A stretch of 64,000 bases of DNA from Streptomyces vietnamensis (GTDB taxonomy: Bacteria > Actinomycetota > Actinomycetes > Streptomycetales > Streptomycetaceae): assembly GCF_000830005.1 (NCBI RefSeq), contig NZ_CP010408.1, positions 222,636 through 286,635 of the forward strand, written 5' to 3'. The position numbers and the translations under genes are program-made. Positions 16,358 through 24,575 of the stretch are shown here, one piece after another. The first letter of the stretch is position 1; every line of letters begins with the position of its first letter. The notes beneath the pieces are model-generated. The model was not told the origin of the DNA and did no database searches. It saw only the letters and a program-made list of their open reading frames with translations.

Positions 16358-18766
16358 TTATGGCGAGAGCGAGCGACGAGGATGAGGAAGTCCCAAGTCC
16401 ACAGCCCCTACTCGCTGGAAGCGGCTGGTCTGCGCACGTTTGCTCCGCAGGAAGTTGAGCGTCAAATCGATCCCTTCGATCTCGCCTTGCCATTCCTCCG
16501 CCACGGCCCGCTTGCGGCGGGCCAGGAGGTCCTCCTCGATCTCGTCGAGGCGGGGCAGCATCTTGGGATTGACGCTGAGCATCGGGCAACGGATGCAGGC
16601 GTGCTCGTGCGCGCAGGGGGTTCCGTAGGGTCGGCCGCAGGAGCCGAGTTCGATGCGGCGCTTGTCGAAGTGTTCCTGGAAGTCAGTCCACTCCTCCGGG
16701 GTGGGGTCGCGGTATTCCTCCTTCGGCCGTTCGGCTCGGCGTCGGGCGAGGAACTGGTGGTAGCTGCTGATCACGTCCTCGTCGAAGACCGCGACGTAAC
16801 CGCGGGTGGTTCGGATATCGAGATGTCCGAGCAGAGCGGCACCGATGTGGATCGGCAGGCCGTTGTTGACCAGTTCGGTGGCGAACAGCCTGCGGAAGTC
16901 GTGCGGTGTGAATCTGACGCCTTTGAACTGGGGATGTGTCAGCGCGAGTTCGTCGCAGGCCCTGCCGATCAGGCGCCAGACGGTATTGCCGGACATGCCG
17001 CGCTGAGTGCCGCCGTGGAAGCTCTGGAACAGGTAGGGCATGGGCTCGCTCCAGACCCTCTCGTGGCTGTCGTAACGGACACAGACCGGGACGGTGCCGT
17101 GCTCGTTTCGGTGCCGGCGGATGACCTGAGCGATGACGTGGAAGAGCTCGGTGGACATGGGGATGATCCGTTCGCGGTCGCTTTTCGACGGGGTCACGAC
17201 GAGCAGAGCCACGACCTCGCCGTTGGGCCGCTGATACTGCCGGACGCTCAGATGGGTCAGCTCGGCCAGTTCCTCGGCCCGCAGGCCCGCCAGCCGCAGG
17301 GTCTCCACGATGGCCCACCGCCAGAAGGCATAGCCCTCGTCCCTGGAGAGGTGCACGAGCTCACCGGTGGCGCGGTTGACCGCGCGGACCGGCGGGCGGT
17401 TGTGCCGCTGGTCCTTGGTCGAGACGCGGAGCCAGGTAACGCCCTCGGCGGTGAACTCCTCGCCGTTCTCGACCTCCAGGGCCGCGTCCAGCAGGGTCCG
17501 CAGACGATGCCAGCGGTCATTGACGTATTGGGTGAGGATCGGCAGGAGGGGCTGGCGGTCGCGGGTGCGGTTGGCCATGCGTTCTTGCAGCCGGCGCCGG
17601 CGGACCTGGAACCACCGCAGGTCAGCGTCCCGGATCGGGCAGGGAGCGACCCACTTCGCCCAGCGTTCCGGCTCGGCGGCCGCCCAGCTTTGCAGGTCGA
17701 GGTAGAGCGCGCGGACGGCCATCAGCGGCCCGTCGACGTCAAGCCGGGGCTTGCCGTCGGGTAGAACCATCAGCCACTCCTTCCACTGCGTGAACGTCTC
17801 CTCCGACAGCTTCAGGTCCTTCTGACCGGGGTTGATCTTCTCGATCTGCTTCCAGAAGGTCCTGACCAGGAGATTCGTCAGCTGCCGCAGGGTCGAGTAG
17901 TCCAGACCCGCCGAGCGGCGGCGGATGTACTCGACCAGCAGGTCTCTGACCTCACCGTTGTGGAGTTCGTGCCGGTCGACGGCCTCCTCGACAGAGACCT
18001 GCCCGCGGGTGACGGCGCCGCGCAGGCTGCGGGGAGCCGACGCGGGGAAGTGGCCCATCTCGTGCAGGATTGGCCAGGCCAGGGTGCCGGCGAAGCTGGT
18101 CTTCTCCCCGGCCAGCTCATGCCTGCGGGACTCGACGGCGTAGTGCAGCAGGGCCTCGGGGGTCAGGTCCTTCAGGTCGATGCCGAAGATGGTCAACGCG
18201 CAGCAGACATCGAACTTGGCCCGGGTCCGGCGGGCCTGGCTCATCGGCAGAAGGTCGGCCCGCCGGCAGAACTCCTCCAGCAAGGGGTCCTGGGCGACGC
18301 CACGGAACCAGGGCGAGTAGTGGAAGAAACGGTTGCAGCGGAAGCCCAGCAGGGTGGGACGTACCACCCGCAGGGCGAACGCCTGACCGGCGGCGCAGTT
18401 CAGCTTCATGCGAAGGATCCTGCTGTCCCCAGCGGCGTCCCCGACCGGCCGCCCCTCGTCATGGCCGGAGGCTTCCCACCGCTCCTGCCATGTGTCTCCG
18501 GGGAAGGTGGCGAGGTGGCCGAGGAAGGCCCGCATGGAGCCGCGTTGCTTCCATTTCAGGGCCTCGGACTGGGAGAAGTGATCCGCCGTGACGTTGACGA
18601 TGTCCTCCGCCGGTGCCGTGCTGAAGTCGCCCAGCGAGCGTGGCGGCCGGGACGGTGGCGGAGGCGGAGCCGGGAGGATCGCGGTCGGCGTGTAGATGCC
18701 GTCCAGGACAGGCGCCTCGGCGTCGTGGCGGCGGACCCGGTTCGTCGTCGGGCCCTTGAGCCGCAT
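16358..18766 (-). CDS. tnpB: Tyrosine recombinase TnpB of the Tn554-like element
   Basis: Starting at ATG 18766, 802 residues. It is a large tyrosine recombinase with its catalytic block in the last third: RAEELAELTH (Arg), TPHDFRRLFATELV (HxxR), GHLDIRTTRGY (His and Tyr). A Cys/His cluster follows (CGRPYGTPCAHEHACIRCPM), as in TnpB relatives, with a helical tail. It acts with TnpA, whose 3' end is 13 bp upstream, to cut and join element ends by a DNA-Tyr intermediate. A decayed homologue lies at 47528-49571. It looks intact. Confidence 0.88.
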   Translation of the reverse strand: MRLKGPTTNRVRRHDAEAPVLDGIYTPTAILPAPPPPPSRPPRSLGDFSTAPAEDIVNVTADHFSQSEALKWKQRGSMRAFLGHLATFPGDTWQERWEASGHDEGRPVGDAAGDSRILRMKLNCAAGQAFALRVVRPTLLGFRCNRFFHYSPWFRGVAQDPLLEEFCRRADLLPMSQARRTRAKFDVCCALTIFGIDLKDLTPEALLHYAVESRRHELAGEKTSFAGTLAWPILHEMGHFPASAPRSLRGAVTRGQVSVEEAVDRHELHNGEVRDLLVEYIRRRSAGLDYSTLRQLTNLLVRTFWKQIEKINPGQKDLKLSEETFTQWKEWLMVLPDGKPRLDVDGPLMAVRALYLDLQSWAAAEPERWAKWVAPCPIRDADLRWFQVRRRRLQERMANRTRDRQPLLPILTQYVNDRWHRLRTLLDAALEVENGEEFTAEGVTWLRVSTKDQRHNRPPVRAVNRATGELVHLSRDEGYAFWRWAIVETLRLAGLRAEELAELTHLSVRQYQRPNGEVVALLVVTPSKSDRERIIPMSTELFHVIAQVIRRHRNEHGTVPVCVRYDSHERVWSEPMPYLFQSFHGGTQRGMSGNTVWRLIGRACDELALTHPQFKGVRFTPHDFRRLFATELVNNGLPIHIGAALLGHLDIRTTRGYVAVFDEDVISSYHQFLARRRAERPKEEYRDPTPEEWTDFQEHFDKRRIELGSCGRPYGTPCAHEHACIRCPMLSVNPKMLPRLDEIEEDLLARRKRAVAEEWQGEIEGIDLTLNFLRSKRAQTSRFQRVGAVDLGLPHPRRSLSP

Positions 18767-18779
18767 GCTGTTTCCGACC

Positions 18780-20015
18780 TTACTGCCCGGCACCGAACAC
18801 CGCCTCGATGTCGTCCGCGGCGTACTGGGTCGGCCACGACACCGGCTGAACCGGCCGGGTGTAGTAGGCCCCGAGCTTGTCCAGCAGGTCGTCCAGGCCG
18901 ACGGCCGTGTAGAGCTCGGTGGTGCTGATATGCGCGTGCCGCAAGATCGTCTGTACTTCATGCAGCTTCAGCCCAGGATCGCGGGCCATCCGCTTCGCGG
19001 CCGTGTGCCGCAGGTCGTGCAGGGTCCAGTTCGCCCCGAGGGCCTCGCAGGCCCGCTGGAAGATGCGACGGGCCGCCCAGTAGGTCAGTGGGCGGGGCTT
19101 GCCCCGGCGGGCCCGCCAGACCGGCATCCCCTCGGGCGGCAGGCCGTCCTCCTCCAGGTAGGCGGCCAGGTAGGCCAAGCCCTCCGGGGAGGTCGGGACG
19201 GGCTGCCGGGCCCGGGTGCCCTTGGAGATCACCCAGAGCTGGCCTTTGGTCCAGTCGATGTCTCCGAGGCCGACTCCCAGCAGCTCGGATGCCCGGGAGG
19301 CGGAGGCGAGGTAGTTCGACAGCAGGGCCTTGTCCCGGACGCATCTCATCTGTGCGAACAGCTCGGCCCACTGGTCATCGGGGATGGACCGCGGGTGCCG
19401 GACGGGAACCTTCGGCCTCAGCCGGGCCCGCCGGTGCTGCTGGCGGACTTCCAGCGGCGACCGGTGGGCCAGTGCCGCGCGGCGGGCCGCACTTTCCGGG
19501 ACCGGGTTGACCAGCGGTCCGCGGCCGAAGGGCTGGTGGAAGGCGTAGAAGCCGTGGATCACGGTCAGGTTGTGGGCGATTGTCGACGGCGCGTATCCGG
19601 CCCGCAGGGTGGGCTTGCCCGTCTTCGGGTTCACGGATCCGGCCGGGTGACTGCCGGGGCGTTGCCGTTGACGCTGGGGGTTGCGGGCATGCCGCAGCCA
19701 GCCGACCAGGGCGGCGGTCTCGGCCTCGGTGACCTGTTCCCATCCCACGTCCAGGGCCCAGAGCACGCGGTGCCAGCGCAGCAGGTCGTAGCCGTAGCTC
19801 CGGCAGGTCGCCGTACTGGCGTCGCCGAGCATCCGGTCCCGCAGGTAGACGCTGACCGGCTCGATCTCACGGCCGGCGGCGTCCACCACCCGCCACGGCA
19901 GCGACGGCGTCGTACCCGCGACCACGGCCCCGACCCGGGGCAGCCGTACCCGCCCGTCAATCAGATCTCGATGAAGCGAAGGAGTCTCATGCACGATCAC
20001 ATGATCAGAACTCAC
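18780..20015 (-). CDS. tnpA: Tyrosine recombinase TnpA of the Tn554-like element
   Basis: 411 residues, starting at ATG 20015. The N-terminal SAM-like core-binding domain covers about residues 60-170. The catalytic domain has SRASELLGVGLGDID (Arg), WTLHDLRHTAAKRMA (HxxR), and ILRHAHISTTELYTAV (His and Tyr). It ends 13 bp before tnpB, so the two are translated together. Its 5' end lies only about 40 bp from the element terminus. The homologue at 46246-47442 is interrupted by a stop codon. It looks intact. Confidence 0.9.
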   Translation of the reverse strand: MSSDHVIVHETPSLHRDLIDGRVRLPRVGAVVAGTTPSLPWRVVDAAGREIEPVSVYLRDRMLGDASTATCRSYGYDLLRWHRVLWALDVGWEQVTEAETAALVGWLRHARNPQRQRQRPGSHPAGSVNPKTGKPTLRAGYAPSTIAHNLTVIHGFYAFHQPFGRGPLVNPVPESAARRAALAHRSPLEVRQQHRRARLRPKVPVRHPRSIPDDQWAELFAQMRCVRDKALLSNYLASASRASELLGVGLGDIDWTKGQLWVISKGTRARQPVPTSPEGLAYLAAYLEEDGLPPEGMPVWRARRGKPRPLTYWAARRIFQRACEALGANWTLHDLRHTAAKRMARDPGLKLHEVQTILRHAHISTTELYTAVGLDDLLDKLGAYYTRPVQPVSWPTQYAADDIEAVFGAGQ

Positions 20016-20057
20016 GGCCCCCGGGCCGAACGAATCAGGGAGTTGGTGCAGTTAACA

Positions 20058-20141
20058 GACCAGGCGCTCCACCGGGCGATCGGTATCGGCGCGGCAGCGC
20101 TGACGACCTGGCTCGCCACCCGTAACGGCGGCCGCCGATGA
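20058..20141 (+). pseudogene. 3' fragment of the gene interrupted by the transposon
   Basis: It reads QALHRAIGIGAAALTTWLATR and ends NGGRR with TGA overlapping the next ATG (20138). Joined to 15025-15546 it restores a normal C-terminus. Upstream ATG 19989 inside the element opens the same frame (50 codons), so a short fusion peptide could still be made and keep downstream translation coupled. Confidence 0.7.
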
Positions 20142-20482
20142 ACGCCACCGCCCTTACCCGACTGGAGCGCGTCCGGGTCTCCGCCGGAATCGCCCAGCTC
20201 GCCCTCCAGCAGACCGAGGACGAACCCGCCGGCCTGCCCGACCCGGTGTTCCGCGCCAGGGTGTTGCGTGAGCTCTTCGAGGAGGCCGACCCCAAGGGCG
20301 GCCTCCTCGGCTCGCTCCAGCAGCTGCTCACCGTTGCCTCCCAGGCTGCCGTGCTCGGCCGCGACGACGCCGAAGCCGCAGCCTGCGCGCTCGAAGAAGC
20401 TGCCGTCTTCGCCGCCAGCTCCCCCGGAATGCTCCTGCACCAGGCGACCTCCACCCTCCACCCGCAGGGAGAACGACCGTGA
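20138..20482 (+). CDS. Helical hypothetical protein
   Basis: The 114-residue, Ala/Leu/Glu-rich, all-helical protein (LERVRVSAGIAQLALQQTED, LLGSLQQLLTVASQAAVLG) starts at ATG 20138 overlapping the previous stop, and its own stop overlaps GTG 20479. This marks an operon that the Tn554-like insertion has cut off from its original promoter. No family was recognised. Confidence 0.7.
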   Translation: MNATALTRLERVRVSAGIAQLALQQTEDEPAGLPDPVFRARVLRELFEEADPKGGLLGSLQQLLTVASQAAVLGRDDAEAAACALEEAAVFAASSPGMLLHQATSTLHPQGERP

Positions 20483-21054
20483 CCTGCCACTCTTCCCCGC
20501 ACCCGACGCGGCCGTCCGTACCCGCAGGCTGGAACCAGCGCATTGCCGAGATCACCGCCCGACGCAGCGCTCTGCCCGACGCCGTTTGGCGTCAGCGGGA
20601 CCACGACGCCGGAATCGTCGATGACGATGCCGGCCGCCCCATCGCCGTACTCGGCACAAGCGGAGAAGCCCGCGTACCCGCAGCCGAGTTCATCGCCCGG
20701 GCCCCCGCGGACATCGAATGGCTCCTCAGCGCCCTCACCCGGCTCATGGACCGCGTATCAGCCCCTGCCGACGCGGTCGCCGACAGGGAATCCCCGAGCA
20801 GACCAGACAGCTCCTCCGGGTGGGATCAGGCGGCCTTCCGCTGCGGCCGCTGCTTCGCGGTCCGCGCGGCAGCCACCGAGGACGCCTACCTCCACAGCGT
20901 CGGCCTTCACCAAGACGCGCACGCCGCCGTCGACCTTTTCGCCCCGGCCGACCGAGACGTCGTCATCCACCTGTTCCGCCTCCTCCACAGCGCGCCTGAT
21001 CTGGTAGCCGAGGTGCTGGCTCTCCTGGACCAGCCCGGCGGCGGCGGACGGTAA
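20479..21054 (+). CDS. Hypothetical protein with a CGRC motif
   Basis: 191 residues from GTG 20479, translationally coupled to the gene before. The middle has FIARAPADIEWLLSALTRLM, a form common in short Streptomyces proteins. A CGRCF pair near residue 123 may bind metal or form a disulfide. No family was assigned. Confidence 0.65.
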   Translation: MTCHSSPHPTRPSVPAGWNQRIAEITARRSALPDAVWRQRDHDAGIVDDDAGRPIAVLGTSGEARVPAAEFIARAPADIEWLLSALTRLMDRVSAPADAVADRESPSRPDSSSGWDQAAFRCGRCFAVRAAATEDAYLHSVGLHQDAHAAVDLFAPADRDVVIHLFRLLHSAPDLVAEVLALLDQPGGGGR

Positions 21055-21172
21055 ACGCGCCCGTCCGACCCGGAACGACCGCCCCCGTGCCGCCCGGCCC
21101 GTCCCGAGGCTGAGGCGGCGCGCCGGCCGGGCAGAGTCCCCGGCCCGTATTTTGACTGGAGTCAGAACCCGC

Positions 21173-21730
21173 ATGACCATCCACACCGCGGACGCCCGGC
21201 ACGACCGTGCCCCCGACACGGCGCCGACGCCGATCGCCACTCTCCATCAGGCCGTTGCCGACTTCGATCCCTGCTCCCGACGACGCGATACCGGCAGCGC
21301 CGACGCCTTCAAGGCGGTCCTCACTGCGGACGCCGTCGTGGTCGGCTCCTTCCCCAGCACCCTGGACGCCGCGATCGCCCCACGGAGCTGGACCGGCTAC
21401 CCGCCGGCGGACCACCACCGCTACTGCTACTCCTACGCGGCCTGCGCGGTGACCCGCCTGGGGTCCGCCGACGGTATCCGCAGCTGGTGGCTGCACTACA
21501 CCCAGCGCACCGATCAGCTCGGCGAGCACCGGCACATCCTGACCCTGATCGCCCCCTGCGCCTGCGGAACCTACTTCCACGTGGAGATCCCCGACGAGGA
21601 CGCGCTCATCGCCATGCTCGACGAGCTCGACACCGCACCCGGAGCTCCCGTCGACTGCAACCACCGGCTGCGGATCCGCTCCGACAGCAACGCCGACCAG
21701 ACCCACGACAGCTATGAGCCGCCCTTCTGA
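21173..21730 (+). CDS. Hypothetical protein with a CACG motif
   Basis: 185 residues from ATG 21173, after GGAGTC. It is rich in His, Tyr and Cys (HHRYCYSYAACAVTRLGSA, LIAPCACGTYFHVEIPDED). The small alpha/beta fold ends with a long Glu/Asp stretch. A TTG seven codons upstream is an alternative start. The leader contains a GC hairpin with GCCGGGCAGAGTCC, a distant relative of the GGACCGGACAGCC leader box. Confidence 0.65.
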   Translation: MTIHTADARHDRAPDTAPTPIATLHQAVADFDPCSRRRDTGSADAFKAVLTADAVVVGSFPSTLDAAIAPRSWTGYPPADHHRYCYSYAACAVTRLGSADGIRSWWLHYTQRTDQLGEHRHILTLIAPCACGTYFHVEIPDEDALIAMLDELDTAPGAPVDCNHRLRIRSDSNADQTHDSYEPPF

Positions 21731-21795
21731 GCAGGCCAGGGGGAATGGAGGGGCCCCTGCCCCGCAGGCGGAGGCCACTTATTTTACGCATTCTC

Positions 21796-21824
21796 TTGAA
21801 ATGCATTTCTCGATAATGCATCAT
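21796..21824 (+). promoter_or_regulatory. Promoter/operator with ATGCAT-N9-ATGCAT, copy 2
   Basis: TTGAAA (21796-21801) leads into ATGCAT (21801-21806) and, after 9 bp, ATGCAT (21816-21821). TTGAAATGCATT is identical to copy 1 at 12706. CATCAT lies 17 bp after the -35. It drives the gene at 21949 through a leader of about 125 bp. Confidence 0.6.
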
Positions 21825-21948
21825 GGGTGTGCAGTACCCGGGACGGCCGCCAGGTCGCCAAACTCCGCCAGCCGCCCCGGGCCTCCCGTCCGCTCCAAGC
21901 GAAGCCGAGGGCCAGCGACATCGTCCCCCACCGCGCAAGGAGCACAAA

Positions 21949-22200
21949 GTGACCCCCCGATCCGAAGAAGCAGACCAGGCACGAGAGGACCTCAGAAAAA
22001 CCCTCGCCACCGCGAAGGAAGCCAGAGACAAGGCGCTCGAAAACCTCGAGAAGCAGAAGGAAGCCGTCGAGTCCGAGTACTGGCGCACCGTCCACGCGGC
22101 CCTCGACGGGGCCTACCACGGAGCCCAAAAGGACGCCACCGAAGTCCTCGGAGTCACCCGCGACCACATCCTCAAGCGCACCAAGAAGTACGCCCCGTAA
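21949..22200 (+). CDS. Small coiled-coil protein with HTH-like C-terminus
   Basis: 83 residues from GTG 21949 after AAGGAG. The N-terminal two thirds is a charged coiled coil (ARDKALENLEKQKEAVESEY). The end, GAQKDATEVLGVTRDHILKR, resembles the recognition-helix style of small Streptomyces regulators. It may be a dimeric DNA-binding protein, and since it follows an ATGCAT operator it could be self-regulating (inference). Confidence 0.65.
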   Translation: MTPRSEEADQAREDLRKTLATAKEARDKALENLEKQKEAVESEYWRTVHAALDGAYHGAQKDATEVLGVTRDHILKRTKKYAP

Positions 22201-22430
22201 CACCCCGCACCACTGCCCGGGCCGGCCGACACCCCACACATCAGCCGGCCGCCCGGGCCCCGCGCCCACCGCCCAGGCCCCCTCCTCCGCCTGAGCCGCG
22301 CCCCGCGCCGTCGCCACCAACGTGCGCGCCCATCCCACCGCCGTCGCCACAACGGCCCGCACCACCCCCGTTCACGACGCTGCCCTCCCGGCCGTGCCAC
22401 CCGGCTCGAACTCCCGACGAACCGGGCGGC

Positions 22431-22448
22431 GCGGGGGACCGGACAGCC
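22431..22448 (+). promoter_or_regulatory. Leader repeat GCGGGGGACCGGACAGCC, copy 3
   Basis: It differs from the 14-kb copies at one base and lies 29 bp before ATG 22478. It is preceded by a short inverted repeat (ACCCGGC / ACCGGGC). This supports a leader element shared across the left-hand gene run. Confidence 0.5.
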
Positions 22449-22477
22449 CGGTCACACCCACCAGAACGGAAACCGTG

Positions 22478-22924
22478 ATGCGCCACACCATCCCCCCGTC
22501 CTTGCCGCCCCGCGCCGCCGAGCACCACTGCCCCGGCGGCATCCCGGACGCCGCCACCCTCCAGGCCGAAGTCCGCGCCCTCCGACAGCGCCTGGCCGTG
22601 GCCGAGGCCGCCTTGCCCGGCATCACCCAGCTCACCGACGGGACGCCGGCGGAACTGACCGTCTACCGCGCCGGTTTCAACGCCATCCCGTACGGCACCT
22701 ACACCACCCGCGAAGCCGCCCGCGCCTGCTGCGAGGACTCCCTGGAGCAGCACCGTCCCATCCCCGAAGGCGCGTCCACCTTCTGGGTGCCGCAGTCCGG
22801 CGACGAGGACGCCTCCGAGGAGCTCGTGCTCTTCGGCCCCGGCCCGGACGACGAGGACAGCACGGGGATGCTCGTCCACCCGCAGGCCATCAGCGTCCTG
22901 TACACCCCGGACGCCGAGGGATGA
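22478..22924 (+). CDS. Hypothetical protein
   Basis: 148 residues from ATG 22478 (GTG 22475 is equally possible). A coiled coil (LQAEVRALRQRLAVAEAAL) is followed by a compact domain with YRAGFNAIPYGTYTTREAAR and a WVP-Asp/Glu-rich end. The acidic C-terminal half reads like a small phage or plasmid domain. The stop overlaps the next ATG. Confidence 0.7.
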   Translation: MRHTIPPSLPPRAAEHHCPGGIPDAATLQAEVRALRQRLAVAEAALPGITQLTDGTPAELTVYRAGFNAIPYGTYTTREAARACCEDSLEQHRPIPEGASTFWVPQSGDEDASEELVLFGPGPDDEDSTGMLVHPQAISVLYTPDAEG

Positions 22925-23193
22925 CGATGCCCCAGTTCATGTGGGAGGTCGACGTCCCGATAGAGCGTGCCGGCACCGGCGAGCGCGGCGTGCACGTCTT
23001 CACCGGCCTCGCCGAGAACGGCCGCGAAGCCCGCCAGGCCGCACAGCGTGTCTGGGAGACCGCCCTTCTGCACACCATGGCCAACCAGGACATCCCCACT
23101 GCCGCCAGCTGCACGGACTGGTCCGCTCGCGGACTGCGTGCCGGATGGGTCCTGCTCTGGGACCAGGCCACGCACAAGGACATCTGCCGATAG
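22921..23193 (+). CDS. Small hypothetical protein
   Basis: 90 residues. ATG 22921 overlaps the previous stop (ATGA), so it is translationally coupled. It reads MWEVDVPIERAGTGERGVHV, then a helix with REARQAAQRVWE, then WVLLWDQATHKDICR. No family was recognised. Confidence 0.7.
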   Translation: MTMPQFMWEVDVPIERAGTGERGVHVFTGLAENGREARQAAQRVWETALLHTMANQDIPTAASCTDWSARGLRAGWVLLWDQATHKDICR

Positions 23194-23280
23194 ATCCGCC
23201 CCGGGGCGGCCGCCAAGGCCTGAGAAACCGCCGACCGCCCCGGGCCCCTCACCCGCAAACACGAGAGAGAGGCCACCATC

Positions 23281-23559
23281 ATGCACGCCACCCGCCGCAA
23301 GCAGCACACCCCGCCCACCACCCGCGCACACGGCACCGCCGCCAGATTCCTGAAGTCCCTGGCCAAGGCCAACCCGCTGCTCGCCGACCGCGAGTTCGTC
23401 TGCAACCGCTGCGACGCCGCCTGGGCGGGCGCCGAGGCCGACTGCTGGCACTGCGGCCTGCCCGCCACCTTCTCCTCCCACCGCTACGGCTCCGCGCTCC
23501 AGCGTCTCTTCGCCGCCACGACCTCCGCCGCCCTCGTCCCGAAGGGAGCGGCGTCGTGA
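23281..23559 (+). CDS. Zinc-ribbon miniprotein
   Basis: 92 residues from ATG 23281 after GAGAGAGG. It contains one four-Cys zinc ribbon, CNRC (about 41-44) and CWHC (about 58-61), between basic segments. This fits nucleic-acid or protein binding. The leader holds a GC hairpin (CCCGGGGCGG / CCGCCCCGGG, about 23200-23250). The stop overlaps GTG 23556. Confidence 0.75.
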   Translation: MHATRRKQHTPPTTRAHGTAARFLKSLAKANPLLADREFVCNRCDAAWAGAEADCWHCGLPATFSSHRYGSALQRLFAATTSAALVPKGAAS

Positions 23560-24026
23560 CCGGCCTGATCTCCCTGACCTGGCTGATCGGCGCCCAGGCC
23601 CTCAGCGGCCACATCGTGGCCCGCGTCAACGAGCTCGTCGGCCAGGGCGCCGAGTACACGCAGGCCTGCGCCACCGTCACCGAAGCCGCCGACGCCGGCG
23701 AGACGTGGGCCATCGCCGCCACCCGCCAGACCTGGACCCGTCGCCCCGACACCGACGGGGACGACGCCCCGATCCGGCGCCTGCACGTCCTCGAACGCGT
23801 CGGCGACACCGTCGTGGTGGCCGACCTCGACATCGACGAGGACCCCGCTGCCCACTCCCGTTCCGGTCTGCGGCCCCGGCACGAGGAACTCGGAAACGAG
23901 GACGAGGGCGCCGTGATCGATGTCGAGCTGCTGAACCTGTACGACCTCACGGCGTGGGACCCCTTCGAGCACCTGCTGCCCACCGTCGCCGTCCCGGCCG
24001 CTCGCACCACGGGGGTGGGGGAGTGA
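23556..24026 (+). CDS. Hypothetical protein
   Basis: 156 residues from GTG 23556, overlapping the zinc-ribbon stop. The N-terminus is mildly hydrophobic (VTGLISLTWLIGAQALSGHI), followed by an acidic alpha/beta domain with VVVADLDIDEDP and an Asp/Glu-rich end. The stop overlaps GTG 24023 of the WhiB-like gene, so the three genes form one translational unit. Confidence 0.7.
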   Translation: MTGLISLTWLIGAQALSGHIVARVNELVGQGAEYTQACATVTEAADAGETWAIAATRQTWTRRPDTDGDDAPIRRLHVLERVGDTVVVADLDIDEDPAAHSRSGLRPRHEELGNEDEGAVIDVELLNLYDLTAWDPFEHLLPTVAVPAARTTGVGE

Positions 24027-24298
24027 CCACCACCGACCTCGCCCCGTGGCCGCGGCTGACCGGCAGCGAACCGTGCCAGGCGCCCGGCGCTGACCCCAAG
24101 GCTTGGACCGGCGCCCCCAAGCAGCGTGAGGAAGGCCAGCTGGCCTGCCTCCTTGAATGCCCCGAAACCACCCGCACGCAGTGTCTGGCCTGGGCGCTCG
24201 ACCACCCGACCCACGCCGGATCCGCCATCTGGGCAGGCACCACCTGCAGCGACCGCCGCCGACTGCGCGCCGAGCGCAGCACCGCTGCCACGGCATAG
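24023..24298 (+). CDS. WhiB-like Fe-S regulator
   Basis: 91 residues from GTG 24023. The order matches WhiB-family (Wbl) proteins: first Cys in EPCQAPGADPKAW, CxxxC in ACLLEC, last Cys in TTRTQC, then the turn AIWAGTT, then a basic SDRRRLRAER tail that reads AT-rich DNA in known members. The four Cys would bind a 4Fe-4S cluster sensing redox or NO. The spacing between the third and fourth Cys (7) is longer than the usual 5, so cluster binding should be tested. Confidence 0.8.
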   Translation: MTTTDLAPWPRLTGSEPCQAPGADPKAWTGAPKQREEGQLACLLECPETTRTQCLAWALDHPTHAGSAIWAGTTCSDRRRLRAERSTAATA

Positions 24299-24429
24299 CG
24301 GCCAGCACGCCGCTCACCCGTCCGCCCGGGCCTGCTCTCGTACCGGGCGGACGGCCCCGACGGCGCCTGCGCAATCAGGCGCATCCGGCTGCGGCCGGCG
24401 GTCCGCCTGCTTGTCCGAAGGGAGTACCG

Positions 24430-24495
24430 ATGGCCCGCATCACCGGCATCGGGTGTCCCGGTACCGAACCCGCCCGGCAGACATGGCCGCGTTGA
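24430..24495 (+). CDS. Possible 21-residue peptide
   Basis: ATG 24430 follows a strong GAAGGGAG site and encodes MARITGIGCPGTEPARQTWPR. It may be a leader peptide or a gene cut short. It is kept only because the ribosome site is good. Confidence 0.35.
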   Translation: MARITGIGCPGTEPARQTWPR

Positions 24496-24530
24496 TTTGG
24501 CCGTCGCTCATCCAGAATCAGCCGACGAAC

Positions 24531-24561
24531 CGTAAAGCCCCTTCCATGTAAAGCTCTTTAC
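24531..24561 (+). promoter_or_regulatory. GTAAAG operator-like repeats
   Basis: GTAAAG occurs at about 24531 and 24548 and inverted as CTTTAC at 24556-24561, giving GTAAAGCTCTTTAC just 15 bp before GTG 24576. The gene that follows encodes a helix-turn-helix, so autoregulation by this site is likely. Confidence 0.55.
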
Positions 24562-24575
24562 GCCAGGTTCGTGAT

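Larger units (their letters stand above)
15547..20057 (-). mobile_element. Complete Tn554-like transposon, copy 1
   Basis: This 4.5-kb element runs tnpA (18780-20015), tnpB (16358-18766), then two small passenger genes, all on the minus strand. The outer ends are inverted: GTTCTCTGCACCAAG at 15547-15561, and the reverse of GGTGCAGTTAAC at 20045-20056. Both contain CTGCACCAA. It splits the 15025 gene exactly, and GAC occurs at both junctions. The ends match those of the decayed copy at 46178-52213. Confidence 0.75.
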
